This document shows, in pieces, positions 25,970 through 35,151 of a stretch of 40,964 nucleotides of DNA. The position numbers and the translations under genes were made by a program. Origin of the DNA: Myxococcales bacterium (GTDB lineage Bacteria > Myxococcota > Myxococcia > Myxococcales > Myxococcaceae). Every line of letters begins with the position of its first letter. Within the stretch, counting starts at the first letter, position 1. A model generated the notes under the pieces. The model had not been told where the DNA came from, ran no database searches, and was given only the letters and a program-made list of their open reading frames with translations. The stretch covers positions 607 to 41,570 of the forward strand of contig PMBV01000089.1 of assembly GCA_003153055.1 (NCBI GenBank). Direction: 5' to 3'.

Positions 25970-26030
25970 AGAGGCTAGGGGATTTGAACCCTCGACCCCC
26001 GCCTTGGCAAGCGATGCTCTACCGCTGAGC
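25970..26030 (-). pseudogene. tRNA-Gly(GCC) remnant lacking its 5' acceptor strand
   Basis: On the minus strand the sequence reads GCTCAGCGGTAGAGC (D arm, stem intact), then an anticodon loop TTGCCAA with anticodon GCC, a T arm around GGTTCAAATCC, and the 3' acceptor strand AGCCTCT. The 5' acceptor strand should read AGAGGCT just before the D arm, but the bases there do not pair. The anticodon stem has mismatches in its central pairs and the T stem has an A/C mismatch. This is a degenerate 3' part of a glycine tRNA gene. Such remnants are typical left-overs of integration at tRNA genes. Confidence 0.7.
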
Positions 26031-26134
26031 GCGTCGACAAGGCCCGGGCGGAGCTCACCGCGAAAGTGCCTCATGCCGAGGTCATTGGCGTGGCCATTGA
26101 TGCCCATCGACCTTTGTTGGTTAGACTGGGCGCG

Positions 26135-26983
26135 ATGATCGCGACGACGCACCTGGTGACCGAGCCGCTGACGGTCGTGGAGTACCGCTGCGAAGCGGGG
26201 CCCGGGGACACCCCGTTCACCGAGGTGCACGGCGCCTTCTCGGTGTCGTACGTGCTCGGAGGGAGCTTCGGCTGCCTCTGCCGCGGGCTCCGCCACGAGC
26301 TCGTCGCCGGCTCGGTCCTCATCGGCCGCGCGGGTGACGAGTACATGTGCACCCACGAGCACCACGGTCAGGGAGACCACTGCCTGTGCTTCCGCCTCAC
26401 GCCCGAGCTGGTGGACACCATCGACGATCGCCCGGAGGTGTGGGCCGCCGTGAGCCTCCCGCCCCTGGCCGAGCTGATGGTGCTGGGAGAGCTCGCCCAC
26501 TCGGCCATCGCGGGCCACAGCGACGTCGGCCTCGACGAGGTCGGCCTGTGGCTCACCGCTCGCATGGTTGGCTCCGCCACCGGCCGCGCCCTCCGAGCTC
26601 CCACCCCGGGTGGAAAGGAGCGCCGTCGCGCGGTCGCCGCGGCCCTGTGGCTCGACGCGCACTCCGACCAGGACGTCGACCTGAAGGCCACTGCCCAGCA
26701 GGTCGGCCTCAGCCCGTTTCATTTCTTGCGGCTGTTCTCGAGCGTGGTGGGCGCCACGCCGCACCAGTACCTGGTCCGCGCTCGTCTTCGCCACGCCGCC
26801 CGGCTGCTCGCCGCCGAGGATCGATCGATCACCGACGTCGCCCTCGACGTGGGCTTTGGTGACGTATCGAACTTCGTGCGGACCTTTCACCGAGCGGCCG
26901 GCGTGTCGCCCCGAGGCTTCCGGAAGGCGGCGCGAGGCGACCGCAAGATTCTCCAAGATCGAATCGGCGCGCTTCCCAGATAG
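26135..26983 (+). CDS. AraC-family transcriptional regulator
   Basis: About 282 residues from the ATG at 26135 (an upstream in-frame ATG at 26066 is less likely). The N-terminal half is a cupin-like sensing domain ([20 protein letters not shown]). The C-terminal ~100 residues hold the double helix-turn-helix of Ara[21 protein letters not shown] then [20 protein letters not shown], ending [20 protein letters not shown] then SPRGFRK. The VOC gene follows 26 bases after its stop, so the two likely form one transcription unit. The gene begins just past the tRNA remnant. It lacks an obvious ribosome site. Confidence 0.85.
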   Translation: MIATTHLVTEPLTVVEYRCEAGPGDTPFTEVHGAFSVSYVLGGSFGCLCRGLRHELVAGSVLIGRAGDEYMCTHEHHGQGDHCLCFRLTPELVDTIDDRPEVWAAVSLPPLAELMVLGELAHSAIAGHSDVGLDEVGLWLTARMVGSATGRALRAPTPGGKERRRAVAAALWLDAHSDQDVDLKATAQQVGLSPFHFLRLFSSVVGATPHQYLVRARLRHAARLLAAEDRSITDVALDVGFGDVSNFVRTFHRAAGVSPRGFRKAARGDRKILQDRIGALPR

Positions 26984-27009
26984 TCGCCTCCTCACCAAGG
27001 AGGCATCAC

Positions 27010-27384
27010 ATGTTCGATCACGTTGGTCTGCGAGTGAAAGACGTCCGCGCGAGCAGCCGCTTCTACTCCGCTGCGCTCATGCCGCTCGGTTGCACCTCCA
27101 ATCAATCGGGGACGTCGTTCGGCCCACCCGGCGCGCACGGGCTGTACCTCTACGAAGCCACCGGAGCGACCACCGGGAGAGGCACGCACCTCGCCTTCCT
27201 GGCCGGTGACCGCGCGGCCGTCGATCGCTTCCATGCCGCTGGGCTGGACGCGGGCGGGCGCGACAACGGCAAGCCAGGGATCCGCGCGGACTACGCGCCA
27301 ACCTACTACGCGGCCTTCCTCCTCGACCCCGACGGCAACAACGTCGAGGCCGTATGTATGAAGGAAGGCCCCGCCGCGAGGTGA
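27010..27384 (+). CDS. VOC-family (glyoxalase-like) protein
   Basis: 124 residues. A strong ribosome site (AAGGAGG) lies eight bases before the ATG. The fold begins MFDHVGLRVKDVRASSRFYS then ALMPLG and ends YYAAFLLDPDGNNVEAVC, the two conserved ends of the vicinal-oxygen-chelate fold. The metal residues include His4 and the late Glu (NVEAV). VOC proteins include glyoxalase I, dioxygenases and resistance proteins, so the reaction cannot be fixed. It follows the AraC gene with a short gap and is probably its target. Confidence 0.85.
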   Translation: MFDHVGLRVKDVRASSRFYSAALMPLGCTSNQSGTSFGPPGAHGLYLYEATGATTGRGTHLAFLAGDRAAVDRFHAAGLDAGGRDNGKPGIRADYAPTYYAAFLLDPDGNNVEAVCMKEGPAAR

Positions 27385-27438
27385 CCAGGTCCACAGCCAT
27401 CCGCCTCGCGAACCCTCCATCACCCTGACTCCGCTCGG

Positions 27439-28989
27439 CTAGCTTCGGACGCCGGCTCGAAGAGGCCGGCTCTCCGTCCTTGCTCCTCCCCTCGGCAGCG
27501 ACGCCGAGCTGCCCCCGGACGACGCCCGGCGCGTAGACGAGGAGGGGAGCTGCCGGTAGGCGAGCTCGCCGACCTTCTCGATGGCTCCCTCAACCTCGGG
27601 GGACCAGAAGCTGGCGTTGAGCCGGATGAAGTTGCGGAAGTTGTCCGTCGTCGAGAACAGCGCCCCCGGTGCCACCGAGATGCCCGCCGCGAGCGCCTGC
27701 TCGTGGAGCACAAGGCCGTCGACGCCCTCGGGCAGCTCGACCCACAGCACGTAGCCACCCTCGGGGCGCGTCACCTGCGTGCCGGGAGGGAAGTGGCGCC
27801 CGATCGCCTCGCGCTCCTGGGCTACCCGCTCGGCGTGGATCCGGCGAATGGTGCGGAGGTGGCGTTCATACCCGCCGGTGTCGAGGAACTCCGCCAGCGC
27901 CAGCTGGGTGGGCGAGGCGGTCGCCAGGTTGAAGAGGGACTTGAGCTGCTCGATCCGCGCCTGGAACCGCCCCGGAGCGATCCACCCCACGCGGTAGCCG
28001 GGCGCGAGCGTCTTGGAGAACGACGAACACGTCAGCACCAGCCCCTTCTCGTCGTAGGCCTTGGTCGAGACCGGCCGCCGGGGACCGAAGCCGAGGTCCC
28101 CGTACACGTCATCCTCGATGAGCGGGATGTCCTTGCTCCCCAACAGCTCCACCAGCTCCCGCTTGGCCTCGTCGGGCATCACCGCGCCCAGCGGGTTGTC
28201 GAAGTTGGAGATGACCAGACACGCGGCGACGCGGTTGTGGCGAAGCGCGTACCGGAGCACCTCGACGCTCATCCCGTGACGCGGCGAAGACGGGATCTCC
28301 AGCACGTTCAGGTTGAGCCACTGGATGGAGTTGAGGAACGTGTAGTAGCAGGGCGAGGGCACGGCCACCGTGTCGCCCGGGCGGCAGATGGCCTGGAGCG
28401 CGAGCGACACCGCCTCCACGCAGCCGGAGGTGATGACGAGCTCGTCGGGCCCCAGCCGGCAGCCCCAGTCGAGGGAGCGCTTGGCCAGCTGGACCCTCAG
28501 CCGGCGCATCCCCCGGGAGCCGGCGTAGCTCACCGCCTCGCGCGGCCTTCGGCGGGTCGCGGCCGCGAGTATCCGGACGAGCTTCTCCGCCGGCAGCAGC
28601 GATGGGTCCGGCACCCCTCGCCCGAGCGGGATGAGGGCGGGATCCGACAGCCGGCTCATCACCTCGAGCGGGCCCTGGCCGAGCGCCACCGGGCCCGCCA
28701 CCAGCTCCCTCGCCACCTGCTTCACCTCGAGCACCTCGTCGGGCTCCGGCAGACGCGAGGTCACGAAGTAGCCCGACTGGGGCCGGGGCTCGACGAGCCG
28801 CCGGTTCTCGAGCTGCCCGTACGCCCCCAGGACGGTGTTGATGCTGACGCGCAGCTTCCTGGCCAGCTCGCGCACCGAGGGCAGGCGGTCGCCCGGGCGA
28901 TAGGTCCCCTCGTCGATGAGCCGGCCCATCTGCCGGGCGATCTCCTCGTAGAGCGGCGCCGCGGCCTCCACTGATTCCTTCGGTCGCAT
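27439..28989 (-). CDS. MocR-type GntR/aminotransferase regulator
   Basis: 516 residues in two parts. Residues ~12-80 are a GntR winged helix (PLYEEIARQMGRLIDEGTYR, then LPSVRELARKLRVSINTVLG). Residues ~115-480 follow fold-type I aminotransferases, with NFDNPLG at 262-268, IEDDVYGDLGF at 291-301 and the PLP-binding lysine in SSFSKTLAPGYR (Lys326). MocR proteins use PLP as effector and mostly regulate transcription. The C-terminal ~30 residues are basic and probably flexible. It is divergent from osmC, and direct repeats of GTACAG sit in the shared region, so osmC and its own gene are the likely targets. Confidence 0.9.
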   Translation of the reverse strand: MRPKESVEAAAPLYEEIARQMGRLIDEGTYRPGDRLPSVRELARKLRVSINTVLGAYGQLENRRLVEPRPQSGYFVTSRLPEPDEVLEVKQVARELVAGPVALGQGPLEVMSRLSDPALIPLGRGVPDPSLLPAEKLVRILAAATRRRPREAVSYAGSRGMRRLRVQLAKRSLDWGCRLGPDELVITSGCVEAVSLALQAICRPGDTVAVPSPCYYTFLNSIQWLNLNVLEIPSSPRHGMSVEVLRYALRHNRVAACLVISNFDNPLGAVMPDEAKRELVELLGSKDIPLIEDDVYGDLGFGPRRPVSTKAYDEKGLVLTCSSFSKTLAPGYRVGWIAPGRFQARIEQLKSLFNLATASPTQLALAEFLDTGGYERHLRTIRRIHAERVAQEREAIGRHFPPGTQVTRPEGGYVLWVELPEGVDGLVLHEQALAAGISVAPGALFSTTDNFRNFIRLNASFWSPEVEGAIEKVGELAYRQLPSSSTRRASSGGSSASLPRGGARTESRPLRAGVRS

Positions 28990-29041
28990 CAGCTCGATTC
29001 TGGCCCACCCGCGGCCCCTGCGACAGCCCTGGCGCTTCGAG

Positions 29042-29081
29042 GGTACAGGTACAGCTGGCCTGTCTCAGGCTGGGTACAGCT
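29042..29081. promoter_or_regulatory. Direct repeats in the mocR-osmC intergenic region
   Basis: GTACAG occurs three times, at 29043-29048, 29049-29054 and 29074-29079. The longer form GGTACAGCT repeats at 29048-29056 and 29073-29081, 25 bases apart. Between them GCCTG-TCT-CAGGC (29058-29070) is a perfect inverted repeat. MocR/PdxR regulators bind direct repeats near their own promoters, so this is a likely operator for the divergent mocR and osmC genes. Confidence 0.5.
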
Positions 29082-29217
29082 TGCCATCGCGGCCGGCTGT
29101 GGTGGGGCGAAATCGGCGCCGCTGTGGCTCCAAGGCGGCTCGAGTTCAGGCCACTGTGCAGCCACCTCACGCCACGCTGGAGACGGCGCGGGGCTCACCA
29201 AGAAAGGACAGTTGCCC

Positions 29218-29643
29218 ATGTACAGAGTAGCGATCGAGACCAGGGGAGATTCACGGTTCTACGCGTCGACCAAGGACGCGACGCTCGTCATTGATACCCA
29301 GGGGCAGGGGGCCAACCCCGGTGACGCGTTGCTCGCCGGCCTCTGCGGTTGCGTCGGCTTCTACGCCCGCGAGTACCTCACCAAGGAAGCGAAGGTGTCG
29401 TCGCCGAGCTTCACGATCGACGCCGAAGCCGCGCCCACGCCCGATGGCGCTCGGCTGGCGTCGGCCACCGTGTGGATCGATCTCGGCAGCCTGGCACTCG
29501 ATGACGCCCAGCGCGCCGCGCTCCTCACCCACGCGCAGAAGTGCAGGCTCCTCGCCACCCTGCGCAGCGGCTGTCCGATCGAGGTGCAGCTCGGCCGCTC
29601 GAAGGTGCGCGTGACTCCCGGCCCCTCCTCCAGGGCGAGCTGA
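29218..29643 (+). CDS. OsmC-family peroxidase/thiol protein
   Basis: 141 residues from the ATG at 29218, with AAAGGA nine bases upstream (a TTG two codons earlier is possible). GANPGDALLAGLCGCVGFYA is the OsmC core with cysteines 43 and 45, and the later GCPIEV carries Cys119, the second redox cysteine of the family. OsmC/Ohr proteins reduce organic hydroperoxides in the cytosol by a reactive cysteine pair. It is divergent from a MocR regulator. The Wadjet operon begins 89 bases after its stop, with a hairpin between, so co-transcription is possible but unproven. Confidence 0.85.
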   Translation: MYRVAIETRGDSRFYASTKDATLVIDTQGQGANPGDALLAGLCGCVGFYAREYLTKEAKVSSPSFTIDAEAAPTPDGARLASATVWIDLGSLALDDAQRAALLTHAQKCRLLATLRSGCPIEVQLGRSKVRVTPGPSSRAS

Positions 29644-29644
29644 A

Positions 29645-29674
29645 GGCTCGCTTCGCGCTTCACGTTCGCGAGCC
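29645..29674 (+). terminator. Hairpin between osmC and jetA
   Basis: GGCTCGC (29645-29651) and GCGAGCC (29668-29674) are perfect seven-base inverted repeats with a 16-base loop, just after the osmC stop. No T tract follows, so it is a weak candidate for a terminator and could equally be a processing or regulatory hairpin. Confidence 0.35.
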
Positions 29675-29732
29675 AGAAGTCGAAGCTGCGTATGGGGAAT
29701 GTCAGCCGCTCCGGCTAAAAGGGGGCTCTGCC

Positions 29733-31175
29733 ATGCAGCCACTCCAGCGGGCGACCCTCCAGAACCTTCGTGAGCACCACCCGGCCTGGCGGCTCCTCGC
29801 TGCGACCAATGCGCCGTTCATCATCAGCTTCCTGAACCGCGTCTTCCTCACCTCGAACACGCGAACGGCGTCCCTCCAGTCGCTCGTCCCGAGCCTCGAG
29901 GACCACCTCAACGAGGCCCGGGAGCTCGGCGCGCTCGAGGTTCCCAAGAGCGCCGAGGCGTACCTGGACGACTGGGCCAGCGACTCGAACGGGTGGCTGC
30001 GGAAGTTCTACCCACCTGGAACCGACGAGGCCCACTACGACCTCACGCCCGCCGCCGAGCGCGCCATCGCCTGGGTCGCGCGGCTCCTGGAGCGTCGGTT
30101 CGTGGGCACCGAGTCCCGCCTCCTGACGGTGTTCCAGCTGCTCAACGAGATGATCGAAGGCACCGAGGCTGACGCCGAGGCGCGCCTGGTGGAGCTCACC
30201 CGGCGGCGCGGCGAGCTCGACGCCGAGATGGAGCGCCTCCGCGGCGGGCAGGTCGACCTGATGGACGACTCCGCGGTCCGCGAGCGCTTCCAGCTGATGG
30301 CCAGCACGGCGCGAGAGCTGTTGAGCGACTTCCGCGAGCTCGAGCAGAGCTTCCACCTGCTCGACCGCGACGTTCGAGGGCGCATCGCCGCTTGGGACGG
30401 AGGGCGAGGCGCGCTCCTCGACTCGATCCTCGGGGAGCGAGACGCGGTCGCGTCGTCTGACCAGGGCACGAGCTTCCGCGCCTTCTGGGACTTCCTCATG
30501 GCCCCCGAGCGCCAGGAGGAGTTCACCCAGAAGCTCCAGCGCGTCTTCGACCTCCCCGCCGTCCGGGAGTCCCAGCCCGACCCACGGCTTCGTCGAATCC
30601 ACTACGACTGGCTCGCAGCCGGAGAGGTGACGCAGCGAACCGTCGCGCGGCTCTCGGAGCAGCTTCGGCGGTACCTCGACGATCGGGTGTTCCTCGAGAA
30701 CCGGCGCATCATGGAGCTCATCCGCGGCATCGAACAGCAGGCGCTCGCGCTCCGCGATCACCAGCCTCCAGGCGTCGTCTCTGAGCTCGACGACTTCGCC
30801 CCCGAGCTCGAGCTTCCCCTCGAGCGGCCGCTCTTCTCTCCCCCGTTCGTCGCCCTGCTCCACAATCAGCTGCTCGAGGCCGGCGACGACGACGTGTCCG
30901 CCGACGGGCTGTTCGAGCAGATCGCCGTCGATCGCGCCCGGCTCCGCGCGAACGTCCGCGAGCTCCTTCAGTCCCAGCCCCGCGTGACCCTGGCCGACGT
31001 CGTCGCTGCGCACCCGCTGCAACACGGGCTCGCCGAGCTCGTCGGGTACTTCGCGGTCGCGTCGGAGGACCGGAAGAGCGTCGTCGATGAGGGCACGCGG
31101 CAGCGAGTGGACTGGAGCGATCGCGCCGGCCGCTCCCGCTCCGCGACCCTGCCACTCGTCGTCTTCTGCCGGTGA
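29733..31175 (+). CDS. jetA: Wadjet subunit JetA (DUF3375)
   Basis: 480 residues. The ATG at 29733 follows AAAAGGGGG; earlier in-frame residues are unrelated. The start, HHPAWRLLAATNAPFIISFL and NRVFLTSNTRTASLQSLVPS, is the hallmark of DUF3375, the JetA family of Wadjet type I. Residues ~150-230 are predicted helical (ESRLLTVFQLLNEMIEG, LTRRRGELDAEMERLRGG), as in the kleisin-like linker of SMC complexes; a winged-helix-like C-terminal part ends LPLVVFCR. In Wadjet, JetA bridges the JetC heads and recruits JetB. The next start, GTG, overlaps its stop by four bases. I see no truncation and no odd residues. Confidence 0.9.
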   Translation: MQPLQRATLQNLREHHPAWRLLAATNAPFIISFLNRVFLTSNTRTASLQSLVPSLEDHLNEARELGALEVPKSAEAYLDDWASDSNGWLRKFYPPGTDEAHYDLTPAAERAIAWVARLLERRFVGTESRLLTVFQLLNEMIEGTEADAEARLVELTRRRGELDAEMERLRGGQVDLMDDSAVRERFQLMASTARELLSDFRELEQSFHLLDRDVRGRIAAWDGGRGALLDSILGERDAVASSDQGTSFRAFWDFLMAPERQEEFTQKLQRVFDLPAVRESQPDPRLRRIHYDWLAAGEVTQRTVARLSEQLRRYLDDRVFLENRRIMELIRGIEQQALALRDHQPPGVVSELDDFAPELELPLERPLFSPPFVALLHNQLLEAGDDDVSADGLFEQIAVDRARLRANVRELLQSQPRVTLADVVAAHPLQHGLAELVGYFAVASEDRKSVVDEGTRQRVDWSDRAGRSRSATLPLVVFCR

Positions 31176-31777
31176 CCACCATGAAGCCTCCCGATCCGAC
31201 CGAGCCAGCCGATGCCCTTCCCCAGGTCGTCATCGCCCTCCTCAAGGGTGTCGTGTGGCGCGAAGACGACGAGCGCCGGTGGCAGCAGATGCTCGCCCTC
31301 CAGGCGCGGGTTCGCGACCACGTCGCGGTGATGGGCCTCCTCCTCGAGGTCGACGAGAACGAGGGGTACGCGCTCCTGCGGCAACGGCCCATCGACGAGG
31401 CCGCGGAGCTTCCGCGCCTCATCCCCCGGCGCCCGCTGAGCTACCCCGTCAGTCTCCTGCTCGTGCTCCTCCGGAAGAAGCTGGCCGAGGCCGATGGAGG
31501 CGGAGCCGACCGTCGCGTCGTCCTCCGGAGTGAGGACCTCGTCGAGCTGCTCCGCCACTTCCTCCCCGAGACGACCAACGAGGCCCGACTGGTGGATCAG
31601 ATCGGCGGCCACATCAACAAGGTGAAGGACCTCGGGTTCCTTCGCCCGCTGCGGGGGCGAGAGGGCGAGTACGAGGTCGTCCGCCTGCTGAAGACCTTCG
31701 TCGACGCTCAGGCGCTCGAAGGGCTGCTGGCGACCTACCGCGCGCACGCGGCCACGGCCGGGAGGGACGTCTCATGA
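31172..31777 (+). CDS. jetB: Wadjet subunit JetB (DUF4194)
   Basis: 201 residues from a GTG that overlaps the jetA stop (GTGA); an ATG three codons later (31181) is the alternative. The sequence VVIALLKGVVWREDDERRWQ, then VMGLLLEVDENEGYALLRQR and PRRPLSYPVSLLLVLLRKKL, matches DUF4194, the KITE-like JetB subunit. The second half, LVDQIGGHINKVKDLGFLR then EGEYEVVRLLKTFVDAQAL, is the winged-helix part seen in MukE-like proteins. It helps JetA and JetC form the clamp around DNA. Its stop overlaps the jetC start (ATGA). Confidence 0.9.
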   Translation: MTTMKPPDPTEPADALPQVVIALLKGVVWREDDERRWQQMLALQARVRDHVAVMGLLLEVDENEGYALLRQRPIDEAAELPRLIPRRPLSYPVSLLLVLLRKKLAEADGGGADRRVVLRSEDLVELLRHFLPETTNEARLVDQIGGHINKVKDLGFLRPLRGREGEYEVVRLLKTFVDAQALEGLLATYRAHAATAGRDVS

Positions 31778-34700
31778 CCGTGCGTGCTGGTGAGCAGAGC
31801 GACCTGCTCGATCTCGCCGCGCCCGCCGAGCGCGCCGGCTTCCGGCTCCATCGCCTCGAGCTGTTGAACTGGGGCACGTTCGACGAGAAGGTCTGGACCC
31901 TCGAGACGCGGGGCGAGACGTCGCTCCTCACCGGAGACATCGGCTCGGGCAAGTCGACGATCGTCGATGCCCTGAGCACGCTCCTCATCGCTCCACAGCG
32001 GGTCGCCTACAACAAGGCCGCGGGCGCCGAGGCGCGCGAACGCACCGCCCGCTCCTACGTCCTGGGGCACTACAAGGCCGAGCGCAGCGACACCGGCGCC
32101 GGGGCCAAGCCCGTGTCGCTGCGGGACGCGAACAGCTACTCGGTCCTCCTCGCCCACTTCTTCAACGAGGGCTACCAGCAGCATGTGACGCTGGCGCAGG
32201 TCTTCTGGATGAAGGATCAAGAGGGCCAACCGGCGCGCGTGTTCGTCGTCGCCGATCAGGTGCTCAGCATCAGCGAGCACTTCTCCCGAGTCAGCGACAT
32301 CTCCGAGCTCCGCCGCCGGCTCAGGACCGTGGCCAAGGAGGTGCACGACTCCTACCCGCCCTACCTCGCGGCCTTCCGGAAGCGGCTCGGCATTGTCAAT
32401 GACCAGGCGCTCGAGCTGTTCCATCAGACCGTGTCGATGAAGTCCGTCGGCAACCTCACGGAGTTCGTCCGCCAGCACATGCTCCAGCCCTTCCCGGTGG
32501 AGGAGCGGATCGCCAACCTCATCGCGCACGTCGACGATCTCACTCGCGCCCACGAGGCGGTCCTCAAGGCGAAGGAGCAAGTGCGCAGGTTGACGCCGCT
32601 CGTCGAGGACTGCGATCACCACGACTCCGTCTCGGCCAAGGTGGTTGACGAACGCGCGTGTCGCGACGCGCTCAAGGCGTGGTTCGCCGCTCAACGGGTC
32701 GAGCTCCTCGTCGCTGGCGTCGCCGCCTGCGCGAGTGAGGTCGCCACGCTGGACGTCGAGGTGACCCAGGCGCAGGAGACGAAACGACAGCTCAACGACC
32801 GGCGCGATGGCATCAAGCAAGACATCGCGCGCAACGGCGGCGAGCGCATGGAGCGGCTCCGGAAGGAGCTCGACGAGAAGGCCCGCGAGAAGGCGGCCCG
32901 AGAGCAGCGCGCCACGGTGTACGACCGCAACGCCGCCGAGGCCGGTCTCTCCCCGGCGGCCGACGCCCAGGCCTTCCTCCGGAACTCGCGGGAGGCCAGC
33001 GAGCGGCAGCACCGGCTGGACGAGGCGTTGGCGACCCTTCGCAAGACGGTGATCGACGACTCGGTGCGGTTCCGCGAGATGACCAGCCAGCGCCAGACGC
33101 TCGTGGCCGAGGTCGAGTCGCTTCGCCAGCGGAGGTCGAACATTCCCGCCGACGTGCTCCGGGTGAGGGCCCGCCTGTGCGAGGCGCTCGGCATCGCCGA
33201 AGAGGAGCTCCCGTTCGCGGGTGAGCTCATGATGGTCGCCGATGGCGAGCGCGCGTGGGAGGGCGCGATCGAGCGCGTCCTCCGCGGCTTCGGCACGTCG
33301 CTCTTGGTGCCCGATGAGCACTACGCCGCGGTGGCCAAGTGGGTCGACCAGACCCAGCTCGGCGCCAGGCTCGTCTACCACCGGGTGAAGGAGGGCAAGC
33401 AGCCGAGGACCCCCTCGTCGCAGCCGGCGTCGCTGGTGCGAAAGCTCGAGTTCAAGCACGACGCGCCACTGGCCGCCTGGGTCGAGGCCGAGGTGACGCG
33501 GCAGTTCAACCCCGTGTGCTGCGAGGCGCTCGACGACTTCCGCCGAGAGACCTTCGCCCTGACGCGGAACGGGCAGCAGAAGAACGGCGGCCGCCACGTC
33601 AAGGACGACCGGACGCGCGTCGATGACCGCACGCGGTACGTGCTCGGGTGGTCGAACCTCGAGAAGCTCGCGGCCGTCGAGCGAACGCTGAAGAGCCTCG
33701 AGCGCGACGCGCAAGTGCTCGGCGAGGCCATCGCCCGATCGGAGGAGCTGGAGCGTCAGCACAGGAGAGCGCTCGACGCGCTCAAGGCCATCGCCACGCA
33801 CCAGAGCTTCGACGACCTCGACTGGCGGCAGAGCGTCGTCGAGCTGCAGCGCCTCTCGGACGAGCTCGCCGCCCTCGAGAGGACGTCGGATCTCCTCCAC
33901 GCCCTCGAGGAGCAGCTCCGAAGCGTCGAGAGGGACCTGGAGTCCTGTGAGAAGAAGCTCAACGAGGCTCGGGAGCGCCGGGCTCGGGCCGACGAGCGGC
34001 GCAGCGGCCTCGAGCGAGGGCTCGCCCGCGGCAGAGCGCTGGTCGAGGGCACCTCGCCCGACGAGAGGGCTCGGTTCGGTCGTCTCGACGAGCTCCGAGG
34101 TGAATTCGGAAAGGGCCCGGCCCTGACCATCGACAACGGCGAGTCCGTCGAGGGCGAGCTTCGCGCCTGGCTCCAGAGCCGGATCGACGCCGATGAGCTC
34201 CGGCTCGGGCGGCTCAGGCAGAGGATCGTGGCCGTCATGCAGGACTATCGGAACTCGTACCCGCTGGAGACCCGCGAGGCAGACGCGAACGTCGAGGCCG
34301 CCGGCGAGTTCAGGAAGATGCTGGCGACCCTCGTCAACGACGATCTCCCGCGCTTCGAGCGTCGCTTCAAGGAGCTGCTCAACGAGAACACCATTCGCGA
34401 GGTCGCGAACTTCCAGTCGCAGCTCCGGCGCGAGCGCCATGAGATCTCCGAGCGCATCGACGTCATCAACCGGTCGCTCCGGGAGATTCCCTTCAACCCG
34501 GGCCGGTTCATTCGACTCGAGAGCGCGAACGCCACCGACGTCGAGGTCCGCGACTTTCAGCAGGATCTTCGGGCCTGCACCGAGGGGGCGCTCACCGGCT
34601 CGGGCGACGAGACCTACTCCGAGACGAAGTTCCTTCAAGTGAGGCGGATCATCGAGCGCTTCCGCGGACGCGAGGGGAGCACCGACATCGACCAGAAGTG

Positions 34701-35151
34701 GACGCGCAAGGTGACGGACGTTCGCAACTGGTTCACCTTCTCCGCCTCCGAGCGGTGGGCGGAGGACGACAAGGAGCACGAGCATTACACCGACTCCGGC
34801 GGGAAGTCCGGCGGTCAGAAGGAGAAGCTCGCGTACACGGTGCTCGCCGCGAGCCTCGCCTACCAGTTCGGGCTGGAGTGGGGTGAGAGCAAGTCGCGGT
34901 CGTTCCGGTTCGTCGTCATCGACGAGGCATTCGGGCGCGGGTCTGACGACTCGGCGACCTACGGGCTCGAGCTCTTCAAGAAGCTGAGCCTCCAGCTCCT
35001 CGTCGTCACCCCCCTGCAGAAGATCCATGTCATCGAGCCGTTCGTGGCCAACGTCGGCTTCGTGTCCAACACGGACGGGGAGAGGTCGAAGCTGAGGAAC
35101 CTCTCCATCGAGGAGTACCGCGCCGAGAAGGCGCGGCGGGGCGCCTCATGA
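31774..35151 (+). CDS. jetC: Wadjet subunit JetC, SMC-like ATPase
   Basis: 1125 residues. Walker A GDIGSGKST lies at 54-62, preceded by LHRLELLNWGTFDEKVW, the usual head start of SbcC/MukB-like ATPases. Two long Glu/Arg/Leu-rich coiled-coil arms (~270-460 and ~620-830) flank a hinge-like globular segment (~475-610, with LMMVADGERAWEGAIERVL). The signature motif is SGGKSGGQKEKLAYT near 1008-1021, Walker B FRFVVIDEAFGRG ends with Asp1050-Glu1051, and TPLQKIHVIEPFV follows. Wadjet JetC extrudes DNA loops with ATP so that JetD can cut small circular plasmids. All ATPase motifs look intact. The ATG overlaps the jetB stop and its own stop overlaps the jetD start. Confidence 0.95.
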   Translation: MTVRAGEQSDLLDLAAPAERAGFRLHRLELLNWGTFDEKVWTLETRGETSLLTGDIGSGKSTIVDALSTLLIAPQRVAYNKAAGAEARERTARSYVLGHYKAERSDTGAGAKPVSLRDANSYSVLLAHFFNEGYQQHVTLAQVFWMKDQEGQPARVFVVADQVLSISEHFSRVSDISELRRRLRTVAKEVHDSYPPYLAAFRKRLGIVNDQALELFHQTVSMKSVGNLTEFVRQHMLQPFPVEERIANLIAHVDDLTRAHEAVLKAKEQVRRLTPLVEDCDHHDSVSAKVVDERACRDALKAWFAAQRVELLVAGVAACASEVATLDVEVTQAQETKRQLNDRRDGIKQDIARNGGERMERLRKELDEKAREKAAREQRATVYDRNAAEAGLSPAADAQAFLRNSREASERQHRLDEALATLRKTVIDDSVRFREMTSQRQTLVAEVESLRQRRSNIPADVLRVRARLCEALGIAEEELPFAGELMMVADGERAWEGAIERVLRGFGTSLLVPDEHYAAVAKWVDQTQLGARLVYHRVKEGKQPRTPSSQPASLVRKLEFKHDAPLAAWVEAEVTRQFNPVCCEALDDFRRETFALTRNGQQKNGGRHVKDDRTRVDDRTRYVLGWSNLEKLAAVERTLKSLERDAQVLGEAIARSEELERQHRRALDALKAIATHQSFDDLDWRQSVVELQRLSDELAALERTSDLLHALEEQLRSVERDLESCEKKLNEARERRARADERRSGLERGLARGRALVEGTSPDERARFGRLDELRGEFGKGPALTIDNGESVEGELRAWLQSRIDADELRLGRLRQRIVAVMQDYRNSYPLETREADANVEAAGEFRKMLATLVNDDLPRFERRFKELLNENTIREVANFQSQLRRERHEISERIDVINRSLREIPFNPGRFIRLESANATDVEVRDFQQDLRACTEGALTGSGDETYSETKFLQVRRIIERFRGREGSTDIDQKWTRKVTDVRNWFTFSASERWAEDDKEHEHYTDSGGKSGGQKEKLAYTVLAASLAYQFGLEWGESKSRSFRFVVIDEAFGRGSDDSATYGLELFKKLSLQLLVVTPLQKIHVIEPFVANVGFVSNTDGERSKLRNLSIEEYRAEKARRGAS

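Noticed and set aside
25862..26998. Minus-strand frame running through the tRNA remnant and the AraC gene
   Set aside because: It is antisense to the AraC helix-turn-helix and shows no motif.
31735..35028. Minus-strand open frame of about 1100 codons opposite jetC
   Set aside because: It is antisense to a gene with all SMC ATPase motifs; its Leu/Glu/Val-rich content reflects the GC bias.
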